From Funneliformis mosseae (lineage: Eukaryota; Glomeromycota; Glomeromycetes; Glomerales; Glomeraceae), in assembly GCA_910592005.1 (NCBI GenBank), contig CAJVPP010001223.1, positions 1 to 21,651 of the forward strand: 21,651 nt of DNA, in the 5' to 3' direction. A program made the translations under genes and the position numbers. The number at the start of each line of letters is the position of its first letter. Within the stretch, counting starts at the first letter, position 1. This document shows, piece by piece, positions 9,663 through 20,643 of this stretch. Under the pieces are notes generated by a model. It saw nothing but the letters and a program-made list of their open reading frames with translations, was not told the DNA's origin and did not search any database.

Positions 9663-9674
9663 CCGATGCATCGG
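9663..9674. repeat. Perfect 12-bp palindrome CCGATGCATCGG
   Basis: A G+C-rich perfect palindrome set in AT-rich DNA. It could be a binding site for a dimeric regulator, but there is no adjacent gene within 700 bp and only one copy is seen. Confidence 0.4.
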
Positions 9675-10181
9675 TCATCATTTTTGAAAACGGCATTTAA
9701 AAAAAAATCTTAGATCAGAATTTCCGATGGGGACGCAATACATCATAGAATTCCATTTAAGGAAAAGTTACATGAGTAAAAAAATTCCAGGTTTCTCAGG
9801 ATCACAAAACACGGAACAAGTTCAATTAAAAATCCTTGTGGTAGTTTGTACAAATCTCATTCCCTTACTTTGAAGAAACTAAACAACTACAACAAATTAT
9901 CTAAAAAAAAAAACAAAAAAAAAAAAACAAAAAACCTTCATATTCTATTTATAATAATATGGTACGCCTACCCTAATCAAAAGACCAGATTAAAAATCAT
10001 TTGTCACCCTACTATACGTCACATGTGCACCACATTAATTCCGTGATGCCGGTCATTTTGTGACTTTTCTTGAAGGGTACGCAGGGGAAGTCGGAGACCA
10101 GGAACTGCGCATCAAACCTAGAGCAGGTTAAGGCATTGGATATCATACTCTATATGCAACCTAATTTTTGGTCTGGATCTA

Positions 10182-10206
10182 TAAATAAACTCAGATTATA
10201 AAAAGC
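10182..10206 (+). promoter_or_regulatory. Orphan TATA-like elements
   Basis: TATAAATAAA at about 10182 and TATAAAAAG at about 10198 sit in a locally G+C-richer patch, followed by a CGTGACGCGCAGCAC segment. The next ATG frame (10398) is only 28 codons, so any transcript would be non-coding or very short. It may be a relic promoter. Confidence 0.25.
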
Positions 10207-11731
10207 CGTGACGCGCAGCACTGAAATTTGTTATCGCTTTCAGTAATAAAAATTCACGCTATAATAAGATTTTAAGAATGCAAACTTGTAAAATTTTATA
10301 AATCAACTTTCATACGTGTATGCGTTGATTTATTTTTTTTTTTTTTTAATAAACTGAAACGGGACGCTAATAAAATATTTTAGGTTTTTTTTTTAAAATG
10401 TGCCGGAAATCCGATCGGCGGTCACGTTACTGCAATTTTTTGACGAAGAAAATTATCCAGAATCAAAAATCTGTTTCCATTTGATTTCACCAAAATTACC
10501 AAAGAATATATCACATCATCTTGAAAATAAAAAATTATTCATTTATCATTTATCGAACTTGGATTGCCAAGTTATTATATTATAATGGCCTGGGTCTGGA
10601 CCTTGCGATGGAGGGATTGCCGAAAAAAGATTGCCAAAAAAAAAAACCAAAATTAAAAAAATTGATTCATGCATGTGTTTTAGACAGAAACATATATGCG
10701 TCACATAAGAACCCATTTTTGATTTCTGCTTTCTATCCAAAATTAGACATTATTAAAACAAAAAATTATTATTGCATATAGCATAATATGAATGTGAATT
10801 TCAATTGTTTTACAGTAACCTTTAGGGTAAACTTGTGACCTTGAATACACAGTAAATGCAAATAATTTTATTTTATCTCATCATTTCCGAAATTCCGATT
10901 CAAGAGATTTTCTCATTCTCAATCTCATCGCGTAACTTTATTTAGGGTAAAAAGCTTCACTTTTAGTCATTGTGTTTCAACGTTTATCATTCAAAGACGC
11001 GTAAATGTTGGGTGTCCATGTAAAAAGACAATGACATATTATTGTTCTAGATTTTTATTATATTAGTTAAATCGGGATAGATTTATTTAAATATCTGCAC
11101 CTGTGATTTTGTGTCATAAAGTTATACCTAATTGAAGTTCAATTCGGATGTTATTGGATCTTGGAAACTACAATTTCCGTATGGGCGGGCGTAAATAAAA
11201 AAGCTTTCCTGTTTTCTTCGTCAATTTGCTTTGTTAATTTGCTAAAAATGAATGATCATTTCTAAATTTAACAAAAGAGGGGAGGGTTGCCGATCAAACA
11301 CCATAAATTGTATATATTACATGACACAAAATGCATCGATTTGTAGTGATATGTTCTATATTTAAACCTTTATTGACTTTACCCAAAATTCTTTAAAAAT
11401 TAGTTTCGAGAAGAGCTGGATTCTAACCTAAAGCCCGTGATACAAATCTTCTTTTTGATAATTTTTAATTTCCATATTGGATTTATTTATAAATTTTTAC
11501 TTTAAGATGAGTGATTATTATGTAATGAAATGCATATATACAATTATTAAACGCAGCAAGCTGAGTTATTTGAAATTAAGAGATTTGATTGCAATTTCCT
11601 AAAATAAAGTTGTAAAGAAAAAGATGAATGTTGAATATTATTTCGTTGTGTTTGGAGTATTAATTCCGTGCTTTTTTAAAAAAAAAAGTTCGTGGAAACG
11701 CAAGTACCCAGACTAATCGCAAATTTTTTTT

Positions 11732-11739
11732 TATAAAAA
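11732..11739 (+). promoter_or_regulatory. TATA box of HMG gene C
   Basis: TATAAAAA, 101 bp before the ATG at 11833. An 18-base A-tract (11792-11809) lies in the inferred leader between it and the start codon. Confidence 0.5.
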
Positions 11740-11832
11740 CACCTAAAATTTTGATGCGAACGTTATCGTTTTTTCCTACACAGATTAGTTCAAAAAAAAA
11801 AAAAAAAAATTTCTTCAACAAAATATCTGAAT

Positions 11833-12426
11833 ATGAGTGATAACATTAATCCATTATATCTTAAATATCTTAACAATGATAATGATAATTTTATTCAAAT
11901 CAATCCATTAATTCAAAATAAAATTCGAACAAATGGGTTTATTGAGTTTCGAAAAGAGACATGGAAGATTTATAAAAAGGCCTACCCACAATTGACTTCT
12001 ACGGAGTTTTCAAAAATAGCCGGCAAGCTTTGGGAAAATTTATCCCAAAATGATAAAAATTTTTACTTAAAAAAGTCGGAAGAAAATAAACAAGGTGTAA
12101 TTGGTGAATCGGAGGGTGAATCGGAGGGGTACCAATTCGTTTACGAGAATGACATGTCCGATTATTCTAACAATAATGACAATTATTGTGAGAATTGCGC
12201 CCCTCCCGTCGTTTACGATTTTAATGAAGCGTTTAATTATTTTCCTTTCATGAATCAAGAAGAGATGTTTTTTTATCTCACACAAGATACCTATTATTGC
12301 TATTATCCCGTTCCAGTAGATACCGATGCCAACGTCTATCAAATTGGTGAAATTTCGAATTCTCTTAACGAGATTGTAACCAATGATGAATATTTTGCTG
12401 CCTATTATCATGGAATGGTCGAATGA
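11833..12426 (+). CDS. HMG-box protein C, 197 aa
   Basis: Single-exon gene for a predicted nuclear DNA-binding protein. A short Asn/Asp-rich leader precedes one HMG box at about residues 32-86: RTNGFIEFRKETWKIYKKAYP, then TEFSKIAGKLWENLS with the conserved tryptophan (W67), then KNFYLKKSEENK. After the box comes a GESEGESEG repeat (91-99) encoded by two tandem 12-bp units, then an acidic tail rich in Tyr, Asn and Phe (100-197) with several aromatic clusters. About 28 of 55 box positions are identical to protein C' (15653-16459). Outside the box the two share MSDYxN followed by a PVV segment. It is transcribed in the same direction as C', 3.2 kb apart. The acidic aromatic tail could be an activation region, which is inference. 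Confidence 0.9.
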   Translation: MSDNINPLYLKYLNNDNDNFIQINPLIQNKIRTNGFIEFRKETWKIYKKAYPQLTSTEFSKIAGKLWENLSQNDKNFYLKKSEENKQGVIGESEGESEGYQFVYENDMSDYSNNNDNYCENCAPPVVYDFNEAFNYFPFMNQEEMFFYLTQDTYYCYYPVPVDTDANVYQIGEISNSLNEIVTNDEYFAAYYHGMVE

Positions 12427-14187
12427 CTACAATAATATTATTTATCTGTATTACTCACCCCACCTTTTTAACACTTCATTTATAAGTTGGAAATTTCCTT
12501 TCTTTTTTTTTTTTTTATTATTAAGGCAAAAATTTGAATTATCGTTATTTATTTACTATAAACGGCAAAAAAATTTATATTCAAAGATTTTCTTATGATT
12601 TTTCTTCGCTATTACATTTTTCTTTTTCGCATTTAACATTTCAAAATTACAATTAGCAACCATAAGTACCAAAATTTTTTATGTAATTAATAAGCAACTT
12701 CTAAGTTTATTTTTAACCTTTTTTTCTTAAAATGTTTGAACGTTCAAAAATTCCCTTATGTTTTATTTATTTTTTTTTTTTTAAAAAACTGCAGTATTAT
12801 TTCTTGTTTTTTTGACGACTTTATTTATTTATTTATTTTTATTTATATTTTTTTTATTATTATGCTTCGATTTATTATATAGAATAAAAGTATCATTTAA
12901 GCTTATCTGATAATTTGTTTGGTTACCATTACTCAAGAATAAATAAATAAAACCAACAAATATTTATGCATACAACGGTTAATCTTTAATGTCAATAATA
13001 TTTTTTGATCATCGTGAATAAAAAAAAGCTTTGAAAAATTCAATATTCTAAATCGAACAAATGCCATAATAAATACTTTTCAAAAAAAAAAAAAATGAAA
13101 ATGAAAATAAATGATATTGTAATATTCATGTTAGTATGTATGCGAAAAGGATGGACAAAATTCTAATATTGCTTGGATTTTTGAAATTACTGAAAATACT
13201 GCATAAATAATCCAATATAAAAATTACGACATATAAATGCGGGTTTTGAAGATGATTTGTTTCTCCGACTTCAAAGGAATATTTTTTTTTTTAATGAATA
13301 CATGCTTGATAAATTTGTAAAGTTTGTAAATACGTGATGTTTTCATGAATTTCTTTGGCGTAATTTAATAGAGTTTAAATCAATGGGTTATGGAAAGCTT
13401 ACATGTTGAAGATCCATCCATTTTTTTTTAAAAATATCACTTACCGTGATATAACATCATAGATTAGGACATCAAATCTATTTTTTCTTTTTCTTTTTTT
13501 TTGAATATATAATGATTTTATAGAGTAATGATGTGAGATTGCGACTATTTTATACACTTTCATGTATAAAATAAGTTTTAAAGCAGGAAAAGTCGCATGC
13601 GTACTGCCAAACCGACTTAAAATATTAAACTTGGAAATTTTCAATGATTCGATACGTTGTGGTCGTGAAAACCAAATGTATGACAAATGATGTAATGATA
13701 CATCTGGTTAAATGACAACTTTGTAGTACAAATTTCAAGAACTCTAAAAAGTCAAATGTAAATTATCCAAACCGCATCACTTATTATTTTTTTATAAAAC
13801 AAGACATTATATGATTACTCGTGCAGTATGCTTCATCACGATGAATATTTATCCATACCGAAGTATTTTCTGCACATTTAATCAAAAAAAAAAAAATCAT
13901 TTATGAACTACATTAAGAAAAGGATTAATGTCCAAAGTTTTGACAACTTGCGTTACCAACCTGTGGAACATGGAAACTTGCAGTTATAATATAATGATCG
14001 ACAATAATATGAATCATATTGCCATATTTTTTACCCCTTTCTATTGCAAGGTTCCATATGCTTATTTTACGTTTTGCAAAAAATTAACGATGTCGTTGAA
14101 AAAATGTCACCACCGTCACCCGCTTGTCTCATATAATTTGTCACACGCGTCACATCCTCATGTTTTTCATGTTGGGAAGACCTCTTG

Positions 14188-14207
14188 AAATGACCTCAAA
14201 TGACCTC
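14188..14207. repeat. Tandem 10-mer AAATGACCTC, two copies
   Basis: Two exact adjacent copies at 14188-14197 and 14198-14207, each containing TGACCTC, just downstream of a stretch with four GTCAC words (14106-14150). It may be a protein-binding site cluster. There is no gene immediately beside it. Confidence 0.4.
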
Positions 14208-15464
14208 ATCTAACATCACCATTTATTATTTATAAATCTCAAGGTCATTAAAATTTTTATGTAAATTATTTTTCAAGTTTCTTTGTCCCAAAGAAAATGC
14301 ATGTTATGTGGTTTAAAGAAGAAAGTTATAACTTCAAGAATTGTTTTATTTAATTATTTCCTTATTTGTATTGATTCGAAGAAATTATAAAAAAAGTTTT
14401 GTGATATCATAAATATATTTAGAAATCAGATCTATTTTTGTAATTATATCTTCTTAATATTATTTTGACTATATTAAATGTTTGTTTTAATGTTCTATCA
14501 TTTCATTGTCCAATTTTAAAAGCATAAATTGAGATTATTTTCAAGCATTCTGTCATTTGTGGCGTAGCTTTACATTTTATTCTTATTGTTTCAAAGATCA
14601 TTATTAGAAAAAGAAATTTTGAGAGAACCTTTAGTACATTGTTCTACATATATATTCTCAATATTACCTTCAGCTGCGCCTTGTATTTTACGTTTGAAGT
14701 CCTTGTTCCCAAATATTCGTTTCAAAAAGTGAGCATAACTCGAGAATTTTCTGCTTGAAATTATTTTTAAATTTTACTTACCATTAAAAACATGAACAAT
14801 AAAGAATTCCTTTGTTCTAAGAATTAACCAAATCTTGTTTTAAATTGAAGACAAAAAAAAAAAAAATTTCTTTATTAGCAATGTTGATTAATAATATTCC
14901 GAATTGTCCGAAGGAGGGAGTATCTTATCCGAAATTTCGATTTTATCACAGAACATCGTTACACGATTATAAATAATGAATGGCATGTAAAAATTTTCAC
15001 ATTCGTTTTTGATATTAAAACGAGTTAATTAACAGGATGATACAATCTAACAACAAACAGGGTTTTCCAAATTTAACCAAGTAGGGTTTTCCTATTTTCC
15101 TTATATTTTTTCTTAAAAAAAAAAAAAAAGGCAACTACGCGCAGGTTGAATTCTAAACTGTACTTTTCAGAAATTCCACATTCTGTAGAGAAAGCTCTTA
15201 TTTTTTCTTGGAAATACGATTTATAAAACAAGAAGTTACTTTAAATATGAAGCAAGATTACATTATTGCATTTCATTATATTATTTAATGCATTGATATA
15301 ATTGGATATGTCCACTTCGCAATAAATGCCTGCGAGTTGGTTTTTTTTTTTTTCTTATGCTATCTTAAAATAGACAGATATGCATATTGATATTCGACAT
15401 TCATTATTTATTTATTGTTTTAAATGGTAACAAATAAATGCTTAGTGATGCTGATTATTTTTTT

Positions 15465-15474
15465 TATATAAATA
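15465..15474 (+). promoter_or_regulatory. TATA box upstream of HMG gene C'
   Basis: TATATAAATA preceded by a T-tract, about 180 bp before the ATG at 15653. A second candidate, TTATAAAC, lies at about 15607-15614, much closer to the ATG. Which one is used cannot be told from the sequence. Confidence 0.45.
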
Positions 15475-15652
15475 CCACACAAGAATTTGATGCTATCTTC
15501 ATCCTAGAATTCCTACAATTCAAAATCAATTCGAATTAATCGATATTACATCTAGTACCTGTTCCTTTTCAATCATCAACAACGAGAATATTTAGAGAAA
15601 ACGCTTTTTATAAACTTTTGAGTTTCCACAGGAAAAATAATTACAAATAAAC

Positions 15653-16459
15653 ATGTTAGCTTTTATTCAAGAAAATCCACAAATGAAAAAAACGAGGCGC
15701 CCTAATGGTTATATTAAATTTCGTGCAGAAACTTGGAAAGAGCATAAAAGAGCTTATCCAAATGCAAAGTCGCATGAATATTCTGGCATCGCTGCAACCC
15801 GATGGAAAGAATTATCCAATGCTGAGAAAAACAAATATATCATGATATCCGAAGTGGAAAAGAGAAAAGTATGCAACTCGAAAAATGATTTACAAAAGAA
15901 AAAAGTTAAGCGCCCCTACAAAAAAAAAAAAGGAATTCAAAAAAAATCGAAATCCAAGAGAATCGTAAAGGACGAAAATGTTTCGAAAATTGATGATTTC
16001 GAAAAAGACCAAATCACTTTCCAAGCACAGAAATTAGACGGTATCAATGCTGATAATACCCATAGTAATCAGCAGCAACATATGATGTTGCCGGTTGTCC
16101 CCATTACCGAAAATTCATACAGTCAAATTGGAATTTATAATGCCAACGAATCATATTATCCATCAATTGGTTATCATATGAGTGATTATGACAATTATCA
16201 ATATTCTTCAAATATACCCGTCGTTACAACAACTGCCACGGATCACGACTTTTTATCGTATCCAGAATCGCAAAATTTTAATAATATTTCTACGAATGTT
16301 TTCAATCCTAATGAAGGAAATATTTTGATGAATACAGTTGCGGACTGTAACAACCTAGTTTATGGTGACCAAACCATGTCTCCTGAATCTTATGAGAATT
16401 ACCTATTTCTTACGGGTAATTCGGGAACATTCGAGAATTTCATCCCGTATCCATATTAA
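15653..16459 (+). CDS. HMG-box protein C', 268 aa
   Basis: Single-exon gene for a predicted nuclear DNA-binding protein. One HMG box covers about residues 16-70: RPNGYIKFRAETWKEHKRAYP, then HEYSGIAATRWKELSNAEK with the conserved tryptophan (W51), then NKYIMISEVEK. It is followed by a strongly basic stretch (82-106, lysine-rich), a likely nuclear localisation signal absent at this place in C. The tail (120-268) is rich in Asn, Tyr, Ser and Pro, with MSDYDNYQY at 176-184 echoing the tail of C. Translation could also begin at Met11 without loss of the box. It shares about half of its box residues with C and the same orientation, so C and C' look like a tandem or locally inverted duplicate within the array. 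Confidence 0.9.
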   Translation: MLAFIQENPQMKKTRRPNGYIKFRAETWKEHKRAYPNAKSHEYSGIAATRWKELSNAEKNKYIMISEVEKRKVCNSKNDLQKKKVKRPYKKKKGIQKKSKSKRIVKDENVSKIDDFEKDQITFQAQKLDGINADNTHSNQQQHMMLPVVPITENSYSQIGIYNANESYYPSIGYHMSDYDNYQYSSNIPVVTTTATDHDFLSYPESQNFNNISTNVFNPNEGNILMNTVADCNNLVYGDQTMSPESYENYLFLTGNSGTFENFIPYPY

Positions 16460-16667
16460 AAGATTTAGTTTCGGCTTTTGTCATACCGAAAGGAGTTCGT
16501 CGTACCCTTCAATATTTATAAGCATTTTTCTATGGTTTAAGATTATATATTTCTTTATGTTATAAGATTTTATACGATAAGGGCGCAGTTTAACTGCAAA
16601 TAACGTTATTTTGTAAGGTTCCACCAAATATGAATCGCATGCACATGCATATGACGAGAATAAGAAA

Positions 16668-16681
16668 AATAAATAAATAAA
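16668..16681 (+). terminator. Poly(A) signal cluster after HMG gene C'
   Basis: Three overlapping AATAAA hexamers (AATAAATAAATAAA) start about 210 bp beyond the stop codon. They are the only strong polyadenylation signal between C' and the next features. Confidence 0.45.
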
Positions 16682-17364
16682 GTCGTTTTTAAGGTACTTC
16701 CTTTTACATATGCTACTACCTTCTTTTGAAACGATAAGTATGACAAGCCAGCGTCATGTTCGTGTAATTAAACTCAAGGTTTATGCTAGTTGTGACTTGA
16801 AAAGAGTAAATTAATGCATTAATGCGGTGTAATGATACCATCCACTAAAAACAAATCATGTTGAACAATAAGATATTTTGACAACGCCTATTATTCAAAG
16901 CCATTAAGTTGGTGAGATCTAAATGGTAAATGAATAAATTATCCGATATGCCATGCCAGCATATTTTACCGAAAGTTTTATAAACATTAACTCAAATAGC
17001 ATTTATGTACATTCATGTGAATCATAACCAATCGTTTAGAATGAAGGAAAGTTCCGTAAATTAGAATGGCTAGATTTGTTTTCTGCGTGCATGATACGTT
17101 TATATCCCGGAAATTTTCAAATATAAAGATTCATTTCGTGATCCATCCAAGAACAGATGAATTTAATTATTAAACTATACCAATCAATTTATTAATAATA
17201 TCGGAATTTTTTTAGATTTCATCCATACTTCTATTTAATAATGTGTATTTTTTTTATATTGAGGACAATTGGATTCGGAATGAAATAATATAACTAATAA
17301 CAATAATAGAATTTTCATTTTTATTTTTATTTTTATTTATTATTATTATTTGCATAGTTATAAG

Positions 17365-17530
17365 GTCAGATCCCGGTCCTTGGGTGGCTCACATAAATTT
17401 ATAAATATGGCACCGAGGTTGATTACGACCAGCGTTGTGACTGGGACGGTACATGTCCTTGGACGAGACAGTCTGGGACAGTCCCAGTCCTTGGACAAGA
17501 GGGTATGATGTTCTTGGTCGTTTGGGAAAT
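17365..17530. repeat. G+C-richer repeat island with GTCCTTGGAC words
   Basis: By eye this stretch is far richer in G+C than its surroundings. GTCCTTGGAC occurs at 17455-17464 and 17487-17496, with a partial copy near 17376. CTGGGAC is at 17441-17447, and a near-perfect palindrome CTGGGAC-A-GTCCCAG is at 17473-17487. The left side is bordered by TTTTTA/TTA repeats (about 17311-17352) and the right by (AT)n (about 17542-17562). The composition jump and bordering microsatellites suggest an inserted short mobile element or a satellite fragment. Confidence 0.5.
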
Positions 17531-17769
17531 AATATATATTAATATATATATATATATATATAACACGCACTTTAGCAAAATTTAATCTAAAAGTTAAAAA
17601 CTGGTAATATTATTATCTTATCATTCAGTAATCAATTTAGAAGATTTTTTGTAACTCTCGTTAAGCTCTATAAAATAAAAAATAAAAATCACTCAAATTG
17701 AATTAATAGATGGCGAGTAAATTGCAAAAAATTACTTTATAAACTGATTGGACGTAATTAATGAAAGTT

Positions 17770-17827
17770 GGGACATTTGTCCAAGTCCAAGCTATTTGTT
17801 GTCTTCCACATCACTGGTTACGACCAC
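17770..17827. repeat. Patch related to the 17365-17530 island
   Basis: GGGAC at 17770-17774 and GTCCAAGTCCAAG at 17779-17791 are the inverse form of the island's TTGGAC words. TTACGACCA at 17818-17826 exactly matches 17423-17431. It is likely a diverged fragment of the same repeat family. Confidence 0.4.
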
Positions 17828-18693
17828 CCGATGAAAAGTGACAATGATTTTGTCAAAGATATTTAATAAAAATGAAATTTTATAGTGATACAAAGTTTGA
17901 TCACGTGAATATATTGTACAAAATTTCATTATTTAATTTATTATTATTCTGACACAAACTTATATAAAGTTTAATTGCATGAATTTTATAAGTAAAAGCA
18001 ATGAATCATTGATACTATATATTACTTTTTATAAGTGGACGAAACTGCACGCGAGAACACAATAAAAAAAAAATATAGATTACTTTATTGGTTAGCAAAC
18101 ATCGCAGTATTTATTCATGATAATGAGCCCTATAGTTACACACATTGGTCCGTTTAACGAGTGATATTAACGCTTCCTTCCGATATACAGATCAGTCGAA
18201 TGAACAAAGGTAACATGAAAAAGCGGCAATAATATCTTTTACTTATTTAATACCAGAAATGGTAATAATATTATCTTTACATGTTTAAGAATAGAACCAT
18301 CACTATAAGCGGCAAAATCCGGATTTAATTACTTAAAAGTTTGGCGTAACCGGCGGTAAACGACAATTATATCTTTTATTAAAGTGGAAAATATTTTCCG
18401 ATACATACAGATTTCTTTGAAAGAAAAAATTTTTTTGTTGCATATTTAATTTGCGCCCTTAATTACTTAAAAAAATATAAAATAAATAGCATAGCATATA
18501 CATATGTGTACATATGATTACATATAATGTCGATCCATTCCTTTTTTTTTTTGTCGAAATTTTGATAAAACGAATTATTTTGCCGGAATTTTTGATAAAC
18601 GATTTAAATACGAAGGAAAGAAAAATAAAATATATACATTTTTTTAATTAATTAATAAATAACGATAACGTAACGGGTTCCCGATCAACATTC

Positions 18694-19335
18694 TCATGAA
18701 ATGAAGATCGGATTCGGTGGTAGTGCGCCCTTATTAATGAAATCATCATCAATTTGATAATAATCGGTACCGATTGTATACTCGTCAAATGGATCCTTTT
18801 GATCATCTATTAAAGAAACTTTTGAAAGTTCATAACTCGTAAATGTCATAAATGCGACATTTGGTACAAAATCAGTTCCAATCGTGAACTCGTTAAAAGG
18901 ATCTTCCCTTAAAGGTGTTTTTAGAGGTTGATGATCATCATTTTGAATGACACGTGCTTCGCTGAAATCCTCAACAATAACAGGTTGTAATTTTGGCAAA
19001 CTTTTTGATCTCTTTACTCTCTTTTCTCTATTTTCACGTTTGTCTATCATTTCACCGGGATTTCTGGCTCTTTTTTTTTGATTCGGGGTTTCAATGACGA
19101 AAGAATAATCGTTACCATGAACAAACGTTCTTTCTACGGGTAATTGTATGCCAGTTTCGGTTTCTTTTCTAATTTTAGCTTCTTCGGCAATATGATAGTA
19201 TTTTCTTTTCCCCTTTTCACCCAATTCATTCCATTTAGGACCTGCTATTCTAGAATGTTCCACCATGGTTCGTTCTTGCGTCAGATCAATTTTTTCATTT
19301 CGAAAGTAAAGGAAGGCGTTTGGAGACTTTGACAT
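18694..19335 (-). CDS. HMG-box protein B', 213 aa
   Basis: Single-exon gene for a predicted nuclear DNA-binding protein. The HMG box starts almost at the N-terminus (about residues 4-58): SPNAFLYFRNEKI, MVEHSRIAGPKWNELGEKGK with the conserved tryptophan (W35), then RKYYHIAEEAK. Basic stretches KKRAR (87-91) and 99-111 look like nuclear localisation signals. The acidic tail carries two copies of a short motif, DPFNEFTIGTDFVP (145-158) and DPFDEYTIGTDY (181-192), also present once, degraded, near the end of protein B. The box is more regular than in B, so B' may be closer to the ancestral form. It is divergent from A' (1359 bp between start codons), mirroring the A/B pair. Confidence 0.88.
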   Translation of the reverse strand: MSKSPNAFLYFRNEKIDLTQERTMVEHSRIAGPKWNELGEKGKRKYYHIAEEAKIRKETETGIQLPVERTFVHGNDYSFVIETPNQKKRARNPGEMIDKRENREKRVKRSKSLPKLQPVIVEDFSEARVIQNDDHQPLKTPLREDPFNEFTIGTDFVPNVAFMTFTSYELSKVSLIDDQKDPFDEYTIGTDYYQIDDDFINKGALPPNPIFIS

Positions 19336-19421
19336 GATGATGATATATTAACGAGAATACTTTTTTTTGAGCACACACTTCTTGTCAAAAAAAAAAAATA
19401 AAATAAATAAAATGGTCACCC

Positions 19422-19430
19422 ATTTATATA
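19422..19430 (-). promoter_or_regulatory. TATA box of HMG gene B'
   Basis: The minus strand reads TATATAAAT about 90 bp before the ATG at 19335. A 12-base T-tract in coding sense (19387-19398) lies in the inferred leader, as in genes A and A'. Confidence 0.5.
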
Positions 19431-20635
19431 TCTTTTTCGGAGACACAGGATTCTACATATTTTTTGTTCTAGATAAAGTTTAATTTCATTCAATTATAAA
19501 GAGAAAAGGTCAAAAAGGATAAGACATCAATCAAAGACGCTCAATAAATTCCAAAAAGAAACTTTAAGGCTTTTTACTTTCTTCTGCTGTCGCAAGAAGC
19601 GATGTTTCCTAAATGAGGTAAATAACATTGTATTCAAAAATGCACCTCCGCATTCTGAAACTCCGTATGTAATGACGGGAACTTATTTTCCTATCAATAT
19701 TCGATTATATTATAACCGATGTGACATGGCGTTTTGATTTGTCTGACAACAGTTTTCATTGACAAATTTAATATATATATATTTATGTTTCGGAATTTAA
19801 ATTAATTTAAACAAAATTTCATACAAGATATATTTTAAATTTTTTTTTTTTTTCCATTACACTGTTTTCGAGAAATTCTTTTATAATGTTTATTTATATC
19901 TGATTCTTTTTGAATACTTCAATCAATGAAAACAATACGAACATTATAACATTGATAACTTTCCTTTTAGGTGTTATTAATAGGAAATCGGTTTACCTCC
20001 GTAAAAAAAAAGTGATGAAATTGCCAAAAATCATTCAAAAAAAAAAAAGAAAACTTTACGATTTATATTTATTATTATTAATTTTTTTTTTTTTTTTGCT
20101 TTCACAAAGAAAATTTTGTATTACAGTTTCTCAAAAGACATTTTCTATTTCCTAATTAGTCAAATTACACGTAATAAAGTTTACATGAATCGTGACCATG
20201 ATTTAATTTCATGATGGACGCCAAAATTGAAAAGGAGAACATCGACAAAGATAGATTTCATTATTCATCTAACAATGGAATAGAATAGTTTAATGGTTTA
20301 TATGTCACGGAAAGGAAGTGTAAGGCTCAATGAAAGAAGACAAAGAGAAATAGCTTGCTTTGGTGTCTTTTTGTTTATCAAATAAATTGTCATAGCAAAA
20401 GCAAAAGAATGTTTGTTTATTTGTTGTTTGGAATATGCATAACCATTAAGCAGGAAATCATTCATGATACGTACATTTTGTTTAAATTAATAATCGCAGT
20501 TCATGTAATTAGATAGATTAATCGGTAAAATTAACGATTCAATCAGATCGTGCAGATTTGTTTGCTCACCTTTCCTAATAATGTTTGATTATAATTTATG
20601 TTTATAAATTATAAGATATATGAATTTCACTTATG

Positions 20636-20643
20636 TATAAATA
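20636..20643 (+). promoter_or_regulatory. TATA box of HMG gene A'
   Basis: TATAAATA, 59 bp before the ATG at 20695. A 12-base T-tract (20665-20676) lies between them. Confidence 0.55.

Larger units (their letters stand above)
8931..11832. other. Long gap between HMG genes B and C
   Basis: About 2.9 kb without a supportable gene. It holds the 9-bp minisatellite, homopolymers (for example around 9548-9561 and 9901-9926), a perfect palindrome at 9663-9674 and a patch of higher G+C at about 10010-10260 with two TATA-like elements. Short frames at 9846-10046 and 10400-10781 have no domain, biased composition and, for 10400, no ATG. No HMG-box remnant was found in any frame I read. Confidence 0.5.
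12427..15652. other. Central gap between HMG genes C and C'
   Basis: About 3.2 kb containing the inferred symmetry axis of the HMG array. It has (TTTA)n at 12821-12838, many A/T homopolymers, a tandem AAATGACCTC pair at 14188-14207, a cluster of GTCAC words at 14106-14150, and a pair of AGGGTTTTCC words at 15059-15068 and 15083-15092. Frames at 13441-13686 (-) and 13928-14188 (+) show no domain and are not supported as genes. No remnant of a seventh HMG gene was seen. Confidence 0.5.
16460..18693. other. Gap between HMG genes C' and B'
   Basis: About 2.2 kb in which the tail ends of C' and B' face each other. It contains the poly(A) signals of C', a G+C-richer repeat island (17365-17530) bordered by microsatellites, and a shorter related patch near 17770-17827. 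The frame at 17358-17570 (-) simply crosses the island and a (TA)n tract and is not supported as a gene. Confidence 0.5.

Noticed and set aside
9846..10781. Short frames at 9846-10046, 10400-10585, 10521-10781 and 10546-10740 (-)
   Set aside because: Lysine-rich or mixed peptides encoded by A-tracts, mutually overlapping, without domains; the 10400 frame does not begin with ATG.
12067..12411. 114-codon minus-strand frame opposite gene C
   Set aside because: Antisense shadow of the HMG gene; Ile-rich composition comes from reversed Asn/Asp codons.
13441..14188. Frames at 13441-13686 (-) and 13928-14188 (+) in the central gap
   Set aside because: No motif, family or HMG remnant seen; length within chance for this composition.
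15559..15631. Possible 5' untranslated intron before gene C' (GTACCT to CACAG)
   Set aside because: The donor is weak and a TATA-like element lies inside the interval; an ordinary leader explains it equally well.
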